A stretch of DNA of 64,000 nucleotides from Natronobacterium gregoryi SP2 (GTDB lineage: Archaea > Halobacteriota > Halobacteria > Halobacteriales > Natrialbaceae). The notes below the pieces were generated by a model. It made no database searches. It saw only the letters and a list, made by a program, of their open reading frames with translations, and was not told where the DNA came from. Positions within the stretch are counted from its first letter, which is position 1, and each line of letters opens with the position of its first letter. The DNA is taken from contig NC_019792.1 of the NCBI RefSeq assembly GCF_000230715.2, positions 124,001 through 188,000 on the forward strand. The letters run 5' to 3'. Shown here piece after piece: positions 10,435-19,881 of the stretch. Both the position numbers and the translations under genes were made by a program.

Positions 10435-11085
10435 GTGTACGAAGCTACGTTCGTCGTCGCCGACTCGAGCGTCTACACCGACCCCACGGAAGACGCCGAT
10501 TGCCGCGTGGAACTCTGGTGTAACGAACACTCCGACCTGCTGTACGCGACCGGATCGCGACTCGAACCCCTGCTCTCTCGCGTCCGCGACACCGTCGGCA
10601 TCGAGGAACAGGTCGAGGGTAACGGCGAGGCCGTCGTCATCACGAGTTCGTGTTTCAAAGAGCACGACGAAACCCACGTCGATCGCTACCTCGAGACCCA
10701 CAACTGCCTGCTCGTGCCGCCGTTGCGGTACGAAGACGGACGGAAGCAGTGTCGAATCCTCGCGCTCGATCCATCCAGTCTGACCGACCTGTACGTCGAC
10801 CTGCTCGAGGACGACTTCGCGCTCGACGTTCGCAGCAAACGCGAGATCACGATACCGTCACACTCCTCGCCGTTGTCGACGCTCGACGACGCGTTACCGG
10901 AACTGACGGACCGGCAACGAGAGGTGCTCTCGCTGGCGGTCGAGCGAGGATACTACGAACTCCCGCGCGAAACGACGACTCGAGAACTGGCCGGTGATTT
11001 CGACCTCAGTCGGCGAACAGTGGAAGACCACCTGCGGCGTGCGGAACGAAAACTGCTGACGACGCTCGTCGCGAATCTCTACTGA
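10435..11085 (+). CDS. Bat-type HTH_10 regulator, probable regulator of the hut operon
   Basis: A 216-aa protein with a sensing N-terminal domain of the bacterioopsin-activator type (residues ~1-140, with CRVELWCNEHSDLLY near residue 20). The C-terminal HTH_10 domain (residues ~155-210) reads LTDRQREVLSLAVERGYYEL, then SRRTVEDHLRRAERKL. I chose the GTG start because a TATA-like box sits 28 bases upstream. Upstream in-frame ATG codons fall inside hutU on the other strand. Divergent placement 85 bp from the four-gene hut operon suggests it controls histidine use, perhaps by sensing histidine or urocanate; this is inference from position. Its stop codon directly abuts the thiI stop. Confidence 0.85.
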   Translation: MYEATFVVADSSVYTDPTEDADCRVELWCNEHSDLLYATGSRLEPLLSRVRDTVGIEEQVEGNGEAVVITSSCFKEHDETHVDRYLETHNCLLVPPLRYEDGRKQCRILALDPSSLTDLYVDLLEDDFALDVRSKREITIPSHSSPLSTLDDALPELTDRQREVLSLAVERGYYELPRETTTRELAGDFDLSRRTVEDHLRRAERKLLTTLVANLY

Positions 11086-12264
11086 TCAGGGCTCGACGAG
11101 TTCCGCGTTCTTCGCTGCCGCTTCGGCACGCTCGAGTAAGTCGTCTGGTTCGTTCTCGAGGAGTCGCTCGAGTCGGGCGTTCGTCTCGACGCGGTCGGGG
11201 GCAACGAGATTACAGCCGACGTCGATCGTCGAGTCAGTGAACGTCCCGATCTCCCGTGCCTGCTCGACGATATCGTGTTTGTCACAGCTCAACAGCGGCC
11301 GGTGGATCGGCAGCGACGCGACGCGGCTGACGACGCCGATGTTCTGGGCTGTCTGACTCGATTTCTGTCCGATCGCTTCGCCGGTGACGATCCCGTGGGC
11401 GTCGACGCGTTCGGCGAGCACTTCCCCAGCCCGGTAGAAGAATCGACGCAGCGAGAGCATCCGCCCGCCTTCCATCTCGGAGACGAGCACATCGACGGTC
11501 TCTCCGGCCGGAATCGTGTAGACCTGCATGTCGAAGTTCGGCGCGTAGTCGGCGAGCGTCCGGACCGTCTCCATCGCACGTGCTTCGTGGTCGATTCCAC
11601 CGTACGCGCCGAGGTCGACGTAAACCGGAACGATCGGACTGCCACGGCGCATCATCTCGTAGGCCGCGACCGGCGAATCGATCCCGCCGCTTATCATCGC
11701 AACCGTCTGCTCTTGGGCACCGAGCGGGAGCCCACCCGGACCGGCGACCGACTCGAGGTAGACGAAACTGACGCCCTTCCGAACCTCGACGCCGAACGTG
11801 ACATCCGGATCGTCGAGATCCACTTCGGGCTCGAACTCGTCTTCGACGGCCTCCCAGATCGCCGTCCCACCCTCGCGTGCGAGGTCCTCGCTATCCCAGG
11901 GCAGCGTCTTGTCCGCCCGCCGGGCCTCGACCGCGAACGTTCCACCGTCGTAACACGCACGGGCAGTCTCCTCTAGCACCTCGAGAAGCCGTTCTTTTTC
12001 GGTGCTGACGGTGACTGCCGGGCTGGCAGAGACGACACCGAACGTATCGGCCGCGGCCGCAGTTGCCTCGTCGACTCTGTCCTCGTCCGTGTGAATCAGC
12101 GGCCGATTCCACCGGCGTTCGATCTCGCCGGGAATCGACCGATCGGAGAGCAACGCCTCGAGGTTCTCGGCGAGTAGCTCCTCCATGTACCGCTTGACGG
12201 TGGTCGTCTTCGTGTTGAGATCGCCGTGACGGACGAGGACAGTGTTGGCTCCCGGCGGATGCAT
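11086..12264 (-). CDS. thiI: tRNA 4-thiouridine synthase / thiamine thiazole sulfurtransferase ThiI
   Basis: ThiI adenylates uridine 8 of tRNA and inserts sulfur to form s4U. In many organisms it also feeds sulfur to thiamine synthesis. The 392-aa protein has an N-terminal ferredoxin-like domain, a THUMP domain (about residues 65-165) and a PP-loop ATPase domain with AMISGGIDSPVAAYEMMRRG. A likely functional cysteine is in LLSCDKHDIVEQAREIG. There is no C-terminal rhodanese domain, as in other archaeal and many bacterial ThiI proteins, so sulfur must come from another carrier or from sulfide. It is monocistronic and convergent with the hut regulator. Confidence 0.94.
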   Translation of the reverse strand: MHPPGANTVLVRHGDLNTKTTTVKRYMEELLAENLEALLSDRSIPGEIERRWNRPLIHTDEDRVDEATAAAADTFGVVSASPAVTVSTEKERLLEVLEETARACYDGGTFAVEARRADKTLPWDSEDLAREGGTAIWEAVEDEFEPEVDLDDPDVTFGVEVRKGVSFVYLESVAGPGGLPLGAQEQTVAMISGGIDSPVAAYEMMRRGSPIVPVYVDLGAYGGIDHEARAMETVRTLADYAPNFDMQVYTIPAGETVDVLVSEMEGGRMLSLRRFFYRAGEVLAERVDAHGIVTGEAIGQKSSQTAQNIGVVSRVASLPIHRPLLSCDKHDIVEQAREIGTFTDSTIDVGCNLVAPDRVETNARLERLLENEPDDLLERAEAAAKNAELVEP

Positions 12265-12322
12265 AGCCGTGGATAGCTGATTCGAGCTATAAGGAGATTA
12301 CGAGGACAGGGCCACTCCAGGA

Positions 12323-13558
12323 CTAGCCCGTCGACTCGCGGATCGAGGGATTTATTCGGCCAGTGTGAGCGTACATACCGGTCACCAGGACGAGGCCAGC
12401 CAGGAGCGGAAGAACGGCACTGAGCCCGTAGACGAACTCGAAACTGACGACCTCGACCAGCGGCAGGGAGATCAACGGTCCGAGGCCACCCCCGATATCG
12501 CCGAGGACGTTGTTCGTCCCCATCGCGCGACCGACACGTTCCTCGGCAGTGAGATCAGCAAGCAGTGCCGTCAGCGGTCCGCCGACACCACCCTGGCCCG
12601 CGCCGATCAGGATACACGCGAGCACCAGCACCTCGAAGCGCTGTCCGACCGCGAGCACGACGAATCCCACGAACGACGTGAACAGGAACCCGATCAGCAC
12701 GGGAACTCGAGCGCCGACCGAGTCGCTGAGGACCCCACCGCCAAGCGTAAACACGGCACCAGTAAGCACAGTCACGGCCATCAGCATCCCCGACGAGCCC
12801 TGCGCGTCGAGACCGAAAATCGAGATCGCACGTGTATCGAGCAAGAGCACGAGCGTCGAGAACAGCACGCCGATGTACGCGAAGTAGAGTCCAAAATTGA
12901 CGAGGCCGACGGTCACTGCGGGAATCGAAATCTCGACATCCCACGGTTTGACCGACTCCTGGCTCCCCTCGACGTGCGTTTCGGGGACGATCAGGTACGC
13001 GATGACGCTTGCGAGACCAGCGAAGGCGGCCGCGAGGACGAACGCCGCGCCGTTGCTCCAGACGTCGCTGACGACACCGCCGAGCACTAGCCCCGCCGGG
13101 AAACCAAACGTGATGCCCGCCCGAACGATCCCCATGCTCGTCCCGCGGGAGTCAGCCTCGCTGACGTCGGCCGTGATCGTGTAGGCCGTCGCGAAAACCA
13201 GGGCACTGCCAAGCCCCCAGAGGACTCGAGCGAGCATGAACCAAAACTCCGGCGGTGGCACGATCAACGCGACGACGTACATCGCAGTCGCGACGCCCTC
13301 TATCGCCAGCCCGGCGATAAACGGCTTCCGAGTGCCGATACGATCGACGAGAACGCCTGCCGGCGCGTTCGCCACCAGTCGCGTAAACCGGTTTGCGCTC
13401 AAGATGAGTCCGACCATGAACGCGGAGATTCCAAGCACTTCACCGAGGTTCGGCAGGATCGGGAAGATGACGCCACCGCCGAATCCGACGAAGAAGGTAC
13501 TGGCGACGACTGCGAGAACGACGCGGTTCGATTCGAGTGAGGGAGAGGGAAGATTCAC
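12323..13558 (-). CDS. major facilitator superfamily transporter
   Basis: A 411-aa integral membrane protein with about 12 hydrophobic helices, consistent with an MFS permease. The first helix (VVLAVVASTFFVGFGGGVIF) is followed by the loop-2/3-like signature VDRIGTRKPF. A second-half counterpart, GGVLSDSVGARVPVLIG, marks the internal duplication. I prefer the GTG at 13556-13558 because an AT-rich box lies about 27 bases upstream. The longer reading frame adds 32 arginine-rich residues before the first helix. The substrate cannot be read from the sequence. A multidrug or sugar-type exporter is possible, and no neighbouring pathway helps. Confidence 0.85.
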   Translation of the reverse strand: MNLPSPSLESNRVVLAVVASTFFVGFGGGVIFPILPNLGEVLGISAFMVGLILSANRFTRLVANAPAGVLVDRIGTRKPFIAGLAIEGVATAMYVVALIVPPPEFWFMLARVLWGLGSALVFATAYTITADVSEADSRGTSMGIVRAGITFGFPAGLVLGGVVSDVWSNGAAFVLAAAFAGLASVIAYLIVPETHVEGSQESVKPWDVEISIPAVTVGLVNFGLYFAYIGVLFSTLVLLLDTRAISIFGLDAQGSSGMLMAVTVLTGAVFTLGGGVLSDSVGARVPVLIGFLFTSFVGFVVLAVGQRFEVLVLACILIGAGQGGVGGPLTALLADLTAEERVGRAMGTNNVLGDIGGGLGPLISLPLVEVVSFEFVYGLSAVLPLLAGLVLVTGMYAHTGRINPSIRESTG

Positions 13559-13716
13559 TGACGATCGCTCCGTCTTATTTCGAAACGTAACCCGGTGGAG
13601 GACGGGCCGGATATTCGTTCTATCGAAAGCGGCGCGGCGACCCGGTTCGACCACACTGTCGAACTGGGCTCGAGACGTTCACTGGTCCGTCACGATCCGA
13701 GAGATGCAACCGAAGT

Positions 13717-14922
13717 TCAGAACGTCGATAGTTCGCCGTCGATCACGCGACGCGTGATCTCGGTGACATCGGCGAGCTCGCGGTCGACGATCGCTTCCAC
13801 GTCGGCCTCGACGTCTTCGATAGTTACGCCGTCGTCGGTAACGACGTGGACGTCGGCGACGTGTGGCTGGTCGATCGGTCGACCGATCTGAGAGAGCAGG
13901 CGCACGCGCAGGTCGCGAATATCGTCAACCTCGTCTACGACCGACTTGCCGATCTCAGTCGAGAGCAGGTTGTAAATCTTCCCGATGTGGTTGACGGGGT
14001 TTTTGCCGCTGGTCGCCTCCATCGACATCGAGCGGTTGGGCGTGATCAGCCCGTTCGCGCGGTTGCCCCGGCCGACGGAGCCGTCGTCGCCCTGCTCGGC
14101 GGAGGTGCCGGTGACAGTGAGATAGATCGAACCCTCGTCGTAGTCGTCGGCCGTGTTGACGTAGACGGTTACGTCGCGGTCCGTGTGTTCGCTCGCGACC
14201 GCTTCGACGAATTCACGGACCGACTCGACGGCGTCCCTGTAGGCGTCCATGGTGGGAATGTACTCGTCGATCATCGCCGCCGCGACGGTGACATCGATCT
14301 CGTCGCCCTCGCGCTTGCCCATGATCTTCACGTCAGGTCCGAGGTACGGGTTTTCGTCCACGAACTCGCCGTTGAGTCGACGTTCAGCCTCGGAGACGAT
14401 CCGCTCGGTCTCGGTCAAGGGCGCGTGGCCGACGCCGAAACTCGTGTCGTTTGCCATCGGAACCGAGACCTCGTCCTCACCGAAAACGTCTTGCAGGTCG
14501 CCACTGCCCTCACCGAGTCTCACGTCGACGACGATGTCCTCGCCGACCTCGAGTTGGGGGATCGTCTCCTCCAGATACTCGCGTGCGGCAGTGAGGGCGA
14601 TGCGCTCGGTCGGGATGACCTGTCCATCGTAGTGTTTGGTCGCCCGACCGACGATCAGCAGGTAGATCGGATCGACGACTTCGCCGCCGCCAAACGCCGG
14701 TACCGCCTCACCGGCGACGAGTTGGGTCTCGTCGGTGTTAAAATGAAGGACCTCGCCAACGCGGTCGAGGTACTCGCGTGCCAACGCGCCAGCGACGCTC
14801 TCGGCGATGCCGTCACAGATCGAGTCTGGATGACCGATTCCTTTTCGTTCGACGATTTCGACTTCCTGATCTTCTACTGCCTGCCGGTCGATCGGCTCGA
14901 CTCGGATGTTCCGCTCAGTCAT
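13717..14922 (-). CDS. mat: S-adenosylmethionine synthetase, archaeal type
   Basis: This enzyme makes S-adenosylmethionine from methionine and ATP. The 401-aa product is the archaeal MAT family, which has almost no similarity to bacterial MetK. Recognisable segments are [20 protein letters not shown] at the N terminus, the central [12 protein letters not shown], and the late [20 protein letters not shown], which contributes to the ATP/phosphate site. The ATG at 14920-14922 gives the usual length of about 400 residues; the frame is open for 34 more codons upstream. The neighbour downstream encodes a CYTH protein. The methyl donor it makes would also serve the methyltransferases in the integrated element. 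Confidence 0.96.
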   Translation of the reverse strand: MTERNIRVEPIDRQAVEDQEVEIVERKGIGHPDSICDGIAESVAGALAREYLDRVGEVLHFNTDETQLVAGEAVPAFGGGEVVDPIYLLIVGRATKHYDGQVIPTERIALTAAREYLEETIPQLEVGEDIVVDVRLGEGSGDLQDVFGEDEVSVPMANDTSFGVGHAPLTETERIVSEAERRLNGEFVDENPYLGPDVKIMGKREGDEIDVTVAAAMIDEYIPTMDAYRDAVESVREFVEAVASEHTDRDVTVYVNTADDYDEGSIYLTVTGTSAEQGDDGSVGRGNRANGLITPNRSMSMEATSGKNPVNHIGKIYNLLSTEIGKSVVDEVDDIRDLRVRLLSQIGRPIDQPHVADVHVVTDDGVTIEDVEADVEAIVDRELADVTEITRRVIDGELSTF

Positions 14923-15020
14923 TGGCGGACGTTTGCGCACGGTGGTTCTATAACTTGCGGAAACCGACGGGCGGTGGAAAATACACTGAAGTAATGTGCC
15001 CCGTTCGAAAGTCGCCCGCG

Positions 15021-15599
15021 TCACGCCCCGAGCAACAGGCCGAGATACGAGGTCTGGATCTGCTCGTCAGGATCGAGATCGAGTTCCGCGAGGACGGCAG
15101 CGGCCGCGGTCCGGGCAGACTCGAGATCGCTTTCGCGTTCGACTTCGGTCTCGACTTCGACGTACTCGCCGACCTCGTCGACCCGGTCGAGCGTGACGGT
15201 CAGCACGTAGCCGTTCGTGCCGTCGACCGTGAACCGGTCGCGGACCTTCCGGACCGTCGCCGCCGGCTCGAACCCCAGGTTCGTCAGGACGTCGTCCATC
15301 TTCTCGTCGTCGCCGACTTCCGTCTCGACCTCCTCACGAGTCTTGGATTCCTCGTCGACGAGCGGCCCCTTGTAAGTGATCCGAGTTTGTCCGTCGCCGT
15401 GCTGGTCGACACTCCCGTCAGGAGCCGGCCGCTCCGAGCGAATTCGCAACGCCTCGTCCGTCTCGGGAAACGACCGGTGGGGCGCGTCGTAGTAGGTATC
15501 GACCTGAACGACCCCGCCCCGTGGCGTCGCCTCGAGCGCCTCGAGGCGGTCGCGCACCCGCTTTAGATCCGCAGGGACCTTCAATTCGACCTCGTACAT
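15021..15599 (-). CDS. cyaB: class IV adenylate cyclase / CYTH-domain protein CyaB
   Basis: A 192-aa CYTH (triphosphate tunnel) protein. The N terminus MYEVELKVP carries the ExExK-like motif typical of the fold. Further charged strands are visible at QVDTYYDAPHRSF, EALRIRSE, RITYKGPLVDEESKTREEVE and VRDRFTVDGTNGYVLTVTLD. Relatives include class IV adenylate cyclases and thiamine or inorganic triphosphatases. In archaea the physiological substrate is uncertain, so cyclic AMP production should not be assumed. The start gives the standard family N terminus. It lies 88 bp from the divergent FKBP gene, and the same-strand mat gene follows. Confidence 0.85.
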   Translation of the reverse strand: MYEVELKVPADLKRVRDRLEALEATPRGGVVQVDTYYDAPHRSFPETDEALRIRSERPAPDGSVDQHGDGQTRITYKGPLVDEESKTREEVETEVGDDEKMDDVLTNLGFEPAATVRKVRDRFTVDGTNGYVLTVTLDRVDEVGEYVEVETEVERESDLESARTAAAAVLAELDLDPDEQIQTSYLGLLLGA

Positions 15600-15687
15600 A
15601 CTCGAGGCGACGGGAAGCAGGCGTAAGTATCGGTCGCTCTCGCGGAAAAACGTCGTTCTTAAATGTAGACGGCGGGACGTACAAGGT

Positions 15688-16659
15688 ATGACTGAGGAAG
15701 AAGAGGCCGACCTCGAAGCGCAGGCCGATGACGTCGAAGAGAACGAAGACGCCGACGAAGCCGCCACGGAAGGACTTCAGATGGGCGACTTCGTCGAAAT
15801 CGAGTACACCGCCTACACCGCCGACGGCGACCAGCTGGTCGATACGACCGACCCAGATGTCGCCGAAGAGGAAGGCGTCGACGACCAGGGCCAAGAGTTC
15901 AAGCCCCGTACGATCGTTCTCGGTGAAGGCCACATCTTCGAAACCGTCGAAGACGAACTCGTCGGCGGCGAAGCTGGCGACGAAGGGACCGTCACCGTTT
16001 CTGCCCAGGAAGCGTTCGGCGAGTACAACCCCGAGAACGTCGAGACTGTCAGCGCCGAAAAGGTCGACGAAGACGACCGCTACCCCGGCGCAAACGTTAC
16101 AATCGACGGCCGGCAGGGGTACATCAGCACGATCGTCGGCGGACGCGCACGCGTCGACTTCAACCACCCGCTGGCAGGCGAGGACGTCGAGTACGAGTAC
16201 GAGATTGTCGACGTCGTCGAAGACCGCGAACAGCAAGCTGCCGGCCTATTCGAGATGATGCTCGGCATGGAACCCGAACTCTGGATCGAGACCGACGAGG
16301 TCGAAGAAGAGGTTCCCGTCGAGCCCGACACAGACGAGGAAGACGAAGACGACGAACCCGCCGAACCCGAATTCGAGACCGAAGTCGTCGAGAAAGAGAC
16401 ACTCTACCTCGAGGCGACACCCCAGATGACGATGAACCAGCAGTGGATGATGGGCAAACAGCAGATCGGCCAGCAAGTCATCGACCAGATCGGCGTCGAT
16501 CGCGTCATCGTCCAGGAAGTCATCGACGGCATGGGCGGCATGGGCATGCCAGGCATGATGGGTGGTGGCATGGGCGGCGGCGACATCGAGGACGCACTCG
16601 AGGACGCCGACGTCGACGCCGACGAGATCGTCGAGGAACTCGAAGGCGACGAAGAGTAA
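15688..16659 (+). CDS. slyD: FKBP-type peptidyl-prolyl cis-trans isomerase, SlyD-like
   Basis: A 323-aa cytoplasmic folding helper. An acidic N-terminal tail precedes the FKBP domain (about residues 35-195) interrupted by the chaperone 'insert in flap' (AQEAFGEYNPENVETVSAEK, then GRQGYI and DFNHPLAGEDVEYEYEIVDV), the SlyD arrangement. A third, C-terminal domain (about 230-300) contains MNQQWMMGKQQIGQQVIDQI. It is followed by a methionine/glycine-rich stretch and an acidic tail. The methionine-rich loop is typical of long archaeal FKBPs and may bind unfolded clients. The gene is monocistronic; a TATA-like AT stretch is not obvious in the 88-bp upstream gap. Confidence 0.93.
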   Translation: MTEEEEADLEAQADDVEENEDADEAATEGLQMGDFVEIEYTAYTADGDQLVDTTDPDVAEEEGVDDQGQEFKPRTIVLGEGHIFETVEDELVGGEAGDEGTVTVSAQEAFGEYNPENVETVSAEKVDEDDRYPGANVTIDGRQGYISTIVGGRARVDFNHPLAGEDVEYEYEIVDVVEDREQQAAGLFEMMLGMEPELWIETDEVEEEVPVEPDTDEEDEDDEPAEPEFETEVVEKETLYLEATPQMTMNQQWMMGKQQIGQQVIDQIGVDRVIVQEVIDGMGGMGMPGMMGGGMGGGDIEDALEDADVDADEIVEELEGDEE

Positions 16660-16845
16660 CGTCCCAGCCGCTCGCTCGCGTTTTTCGGTACTGATCCCCG
16701 CTCGAGTGGTGGGTCATATCAGGCGACCGTCATCGATTACCGCCATCACTCCACGTTGGAGACGTCGGCCAGTACGCTCGAGCGACGAAATCTGCAGCAA
16801 GAACCTGTGAGAGAAGACCCGTACGCCTGCGTGTCGAAGTCTCGT

Positions 16846-17106
16846 TCACTGGATAGAGTACCCTGCCGCCACGGTAAGCAGGAACACCATGAAAAGCGCA
16901 AGCCCCATCATGTACGTGACCGGGCGCGGTTCCTCGATCAGGTGCTGGTAGTAAGCAGCGATCAGCACCGACTTGATTACCGCTAACAGTACGGTTCCCC
17001 CCATCGCAGTGGCGTACGCGAAGTCGAACGTGAAGAACACGAACTTGCCCGTACCCAGTACCAGCAGGACGAGGTAAATCAGGGTGTACGTTCGAACGTC
17101 AGCCAT
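16846..17106 (-). CDS. coxD: cytochrome c oxidase subunit IV family membrane protein
   Basis: An 86-aa membrane protein with three predicted helices (TYTLIYLVLLVLGTGKFVFF, then a GGTVLLAVIKSVLIAAYYQH segment, then a hydrophobic C-terminal segment starting MMGLALFMVF). The second helix with the YYQHL motif is typical of the small prokaryotic cytochrome oxidase subunit IV family. It probably assembles with the CoxB and CoxAC products encoded just upstream on the same strand. The ATG at 17104-17106 is preferred over a longer frame because a TATA-like box is centred about 29 bases upstream, so it can be transcribed on its own. Confidence 0.82.
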   Translation of the reverse strand: MADVRTYTLIYLVLLVLGTGKFVFFTFDFAYATAMGGTVLLAVIKSVLIAAYYQHLIEEPRPVTYMMGLALFMVFLLTVAAGYSIQ

Positions 17107-17129
17107 TGATACCCATTCCGGCGGACTTG

Positions 17130-17139
17130 TACTTATACC
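17130..17139 (-). promoter_or_regulatory. TATA-like box of coxD
   Basis: On the minus strand the sequence reads AAGGTATAAGTAC, centred about 29 bases before the coxD ATG. It implies a separate, nearly leaderless coxD transcript in addition to any read-through from coxAC. Confidence 0.5.
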
Positions 17140-17147
17140 TTCCTCAT

Positions 17148-17427
17148 ATGACCCGTCGGTTCGGTGTCGGCGATGCAGTGAGTCTCGCATCTCGACCAGC
17201 AAAAACGAGCGGGAGAAGCCGAATCTTCGCGGGCGAGGAGTCTCGGCCTCCTGCTCGTGTGTTCTCTCGCCACAGTCGCGCTCGGCCTTCCTACCAGCGG
17301 CGCTGTGACCGATTCTGTCGACGGCGCAGACGCCGAAAACGCGACGCTGATCCAGTCGAAACCGACAGCACGAAATCGACGTAGCCGCCGAAGTAGCCGA
17401 TACGACAAGAACTGTCGGCCCGCCGCT
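17148..17427 (+). pseudogene. possible decayed secreted-protein gene between coxD and coxAC
   Basis: The 321-bp gap between coxAC and coxD holds no intact gene. On the plus strand a second-frame stretch near 17,235-17,340 reads like a signal peptide and mature start (SLGLLLVCSLATVALGLP, then TSGAVTDSVDGADAENATL). It has no start codon in a sensible place and runs antisense into coxAC. An ATG-initiated frame at 17148 could join it only by a frameshift. This could be a remnant of a surface protein or chance; confidence is low. Confidence 0.2.
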
Positions 17428-19881
17428 CTACATCAGGTAGAACAGCGGGAACAGGAAGACCCACACGATGTCGACGAAGTGCCAGTAGAGGCCGAAGAAC
17501 TCTACCGGACGGTGATCCTCGAGGTAGGCGTCGACGCTTACGATCCGATAGATCATGAACACGGCGATGAGAACGCCGAGAATCACGTGCAGTGCGTGTA
17601 AGCCAGTCGTGACGAAGTAAACCGAGTGCTCGATACTGGTCCACCAGTACTCGCCGATCGAGAACTTGTAGTTGTACTCGTAGGCCTTGACACCCATGAA
17701 CGTCAGTGCAAGCAGTAACGTCGCACTCATCGCCCCAAGCAGCCCACGCTTGTTCTGGCGTTCGGCAAACACCAGCGCGAGGATGACCGTGAAACTCGAG
17801 GTCAACAGGATGTAGGTGTTGAGCAGCCCCGGCCAGGAGGCGAACGGAATCGTCTCCCAGTTGTGCCAGCCCATGTGCAGGCGCAGGAAGACGAACCCGC
17901 CGATGATGGCACCGAAGACCATCACGTCGGAGGCAAGGAACACCCAGACGCCAAGCTTCGTGTTTCCGACGCCGCTAAACGGCCAGCTCTCGGCGACTGC
18001 AGGCTGCGGTACGTTGAACTCTTCGAGGCCGAACTTGAACAGCGTGTAGCCAAGAGTCACGACCCCGAGCACGGTCAGTATCGGGTAGACGATGTTCGGT
18101 TCGGCAGCGGAGCCGACCAGCGAGTGACCGCGTGCCTCCGCGAACTCGACCATATACGGCGTTATACCGGAGAGACCGAGGAAGAACACGAAGGTCCCGA
18201 CGCCGATACCGAACGGCCAGATGCTCGCGTGATCGGCGTGTTCCTCTTCGTGGACCTCGGTTGCCTGTGCAACGCCGCCGTCGGTGGCTGCACTCGTGTC
18301 GTCGACGAACTCGAGGCGACCGCTGGCGTAACTCGGTCGACCGCCCCAGTTCTCGAGCGGTGGCGGCGAGGGGATCGCCCACTCTGCCGTGCGGGAGTAC
18401 TCCCATGGATTGTCCGGTGCGTCGGGACCGGAGACCCAACTTTTGGCGAACGTGTAGAACATGATCAGGAACGACGCCCCGAAGACGAAAGCACCGACCG
18501 TCGAGAGCCGGTGGAAAAACTGGGCTCCCTCTGCGAAGTGGAAGACGCGGCGTGGCGTCTCCCAGGCGAGGAACTGCGGGAAGTACAGCAGGTTGAAGCC
18601 GACGAAGTAGACGGCGAAGTTGAGCTTCCCGAGTGCCTCGGAGTACATCTTGCCGGTGATCTTTGGCCACCAGTAGTAGAGACCGCCGATCAACGCGGTG
18701 ACGCCGGAAACCATCACGTAGTGGAAGTGAGCGACGACCCAGTAGGTGCCACGGAACTCGTAGTCGAGAACGACGGCGCCGAGGAAGACCCCAGTGATGC
18801 CACCGAGGATAAACAGCACGAGCGCCCCCAGCGAGAACAGGAACGGCGTCGTAAACCGTATCCGTCCCTTGACCATGGTGTAGATCAACGCAAAGACCAT
18901 CAGGTCGAACGGTAACGATATCCCGATGGTCGTCGCCATCATCAGCGTCTTGATTTCCAAGTTGATCGTCGTCAGGAACATGTGGTGCATCCAGACGAGG
19001 AACGACTGGAGCGCCACCAGGACCATCGCGATGATAACCCACTTACGACCGACGAGGCGTCTGCCAGTGAACGTCTGGAATACCTCGAACATGATCCCCA
19101 GCGCGGGGAAGAAGACGATGTACACCTCCGGATGACCGAAAAACCAGAACAGGTGAGCCCACAACAGACTCGAGCCCTGGTCGGTCGCGAAGTACTGGGT
19201 GAGGAAGACGCGGTCGGACAACTGCAACAGCACAGCCGCAAGCAGTGCCGCGAAAGCAAACAGCATCATCCAGACGGTCAGCAGCCACGACCAGGTGAAA
19301 AGCGGCATGTTCCAGAGGCCAAGACCCTCTGCTCGCGACCGGTGGATGGTCACGAGGAAGTTCACTGTCCCGATCGTAATCGAGATGACGAACAGAGCCA
19401 ACGCGAAGATCGTCGCGTTCCCTCCGGTCGTCGCCTGCATCGCGGGTGTGTACGTCGGCACGTTCAGTGGCGCATACATCGTCCACCCACCGGAGAAGGT
19501 TCCACCCTGGAAGAACGAGAGCGCGATGAGGATTCCCGAGAACAGGTAGAACCAGTAGCTCAGTGCGTTCAGACGCGGGAATGCGAGGTCGTCGGCACCG
19601 ATCTGGAGCGGGACGAAGTAGTTCGCGAACCCGGCTGCGAACGGCGAAAGGAACCAAAACACCATCAACAGCCCGTGGGCCGTGACAGCCTGGTTGAACT
19701 GGTCGCCGTCGAGCAGTCCAGTTCCACCCATTTCCCACAGGTGAGCGCGGAAAGCAAGCGCCATAACCCCGCCGAACAGCAGGAAAAACAGCGCCGTCGC
19801 CAGATACAGAATACCGACGTCTTTGTGATTGGTCGTGACGAGCCAGCGCTTGATCGACGTCATCGGTGGAAGATCACTCAT
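17428..19881 (-). CDS. coxAC: cytochrome c oxidase, fused subunits I and III
   Basis: An 817-aa membrane protein that fuses the catalytic subunit I (residues ~1-540) to subunit III (~590-817), as in other haloarchaeal aa3-type oxidases. It reduces O2 to water at the haem-copper centre and helps pump protons. Subunit I markers are TTNHKDVGILYLA, FWFFGHPEVYIVFFPALG (copper-ligand His and cross-linked Tyr), VWMHHMF, and YWVVAHFHYVMVSG with the haem histidines. The subunit III part ends in FGLYWHFVDIVWVFLFPLFY. Its start overlaps the coxB stop by 4 bp (ATGA), so the two are translationally coupled. A linker of about 50 polar residues joins the halves. Confidence 0.96.
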   Translation of the reverse strand: MSDLPPMTSIKRWLVTTNHKDVGILYLATALFFLLFGGVMALAFRAHLWEMGGTGLLDGDQFNQAVTAHGLLMVFWFLSPFAAGFANYFVPLQIGADDLAFPRLNALSYWFYLFSGILIALSFFQGGTFSGGWTMYAPLNVPTYTPAMQATTGGNATIFALALFVISITIGTVNFLVTIHRSRAEGLGLWNMPLFTWSWLLTVWMMLFAFAALLAAVLLQLSDRVFLTQYFATDQGSSLLWAHLFWFFGHPEVYIVFFPALGIMFEVFQTFTGRRLVGRKWVIIAMVLVALQSFLVWMHHMFLTTINLEIKTLMMATTIGISLPFDLMVFALIYTMVKGRIRFTTPFLFSLGALVLFILGGITGVFLGAVVLDYEFRGTYWVVAHFHYVMVSGVTALIGGLYYWWPKITGKMYSEALGKLNFAVYFVGFNLLYFPQFLAWETPRRVFHFAEGAQFFHRLSTVGAFVFGASFLIMFYTFAKSWVSGPDAPDNPWEYSRTAEWAIPSPPPLENWGGRPSYASGRLEFVDDTSAATDGGVAQATEVHEEEHADHASIWPFGIGVGTFVFFLGLSGITPYMVEFAEARGHSLVGSAAEPNIVYPILTVLGVVTLGYTLFKFGLEEFNVPQPAVAESWPFSGVGNTKLGVWVFLASDVMVFGAIIGGFVFLRLHMGWHNWETIPFASWPGLLNTYILLTSSFTVILALVFAERQNKRGLLGAMSATLLLALTFMGVKAYEYNYKFSIGEYWWTSIEHSVYFVTTGLHALHVILGVLIAVFMIYRIVSVDAYLEDHRPVEFFGLYWHFVDIVWVFLFPLFYLM

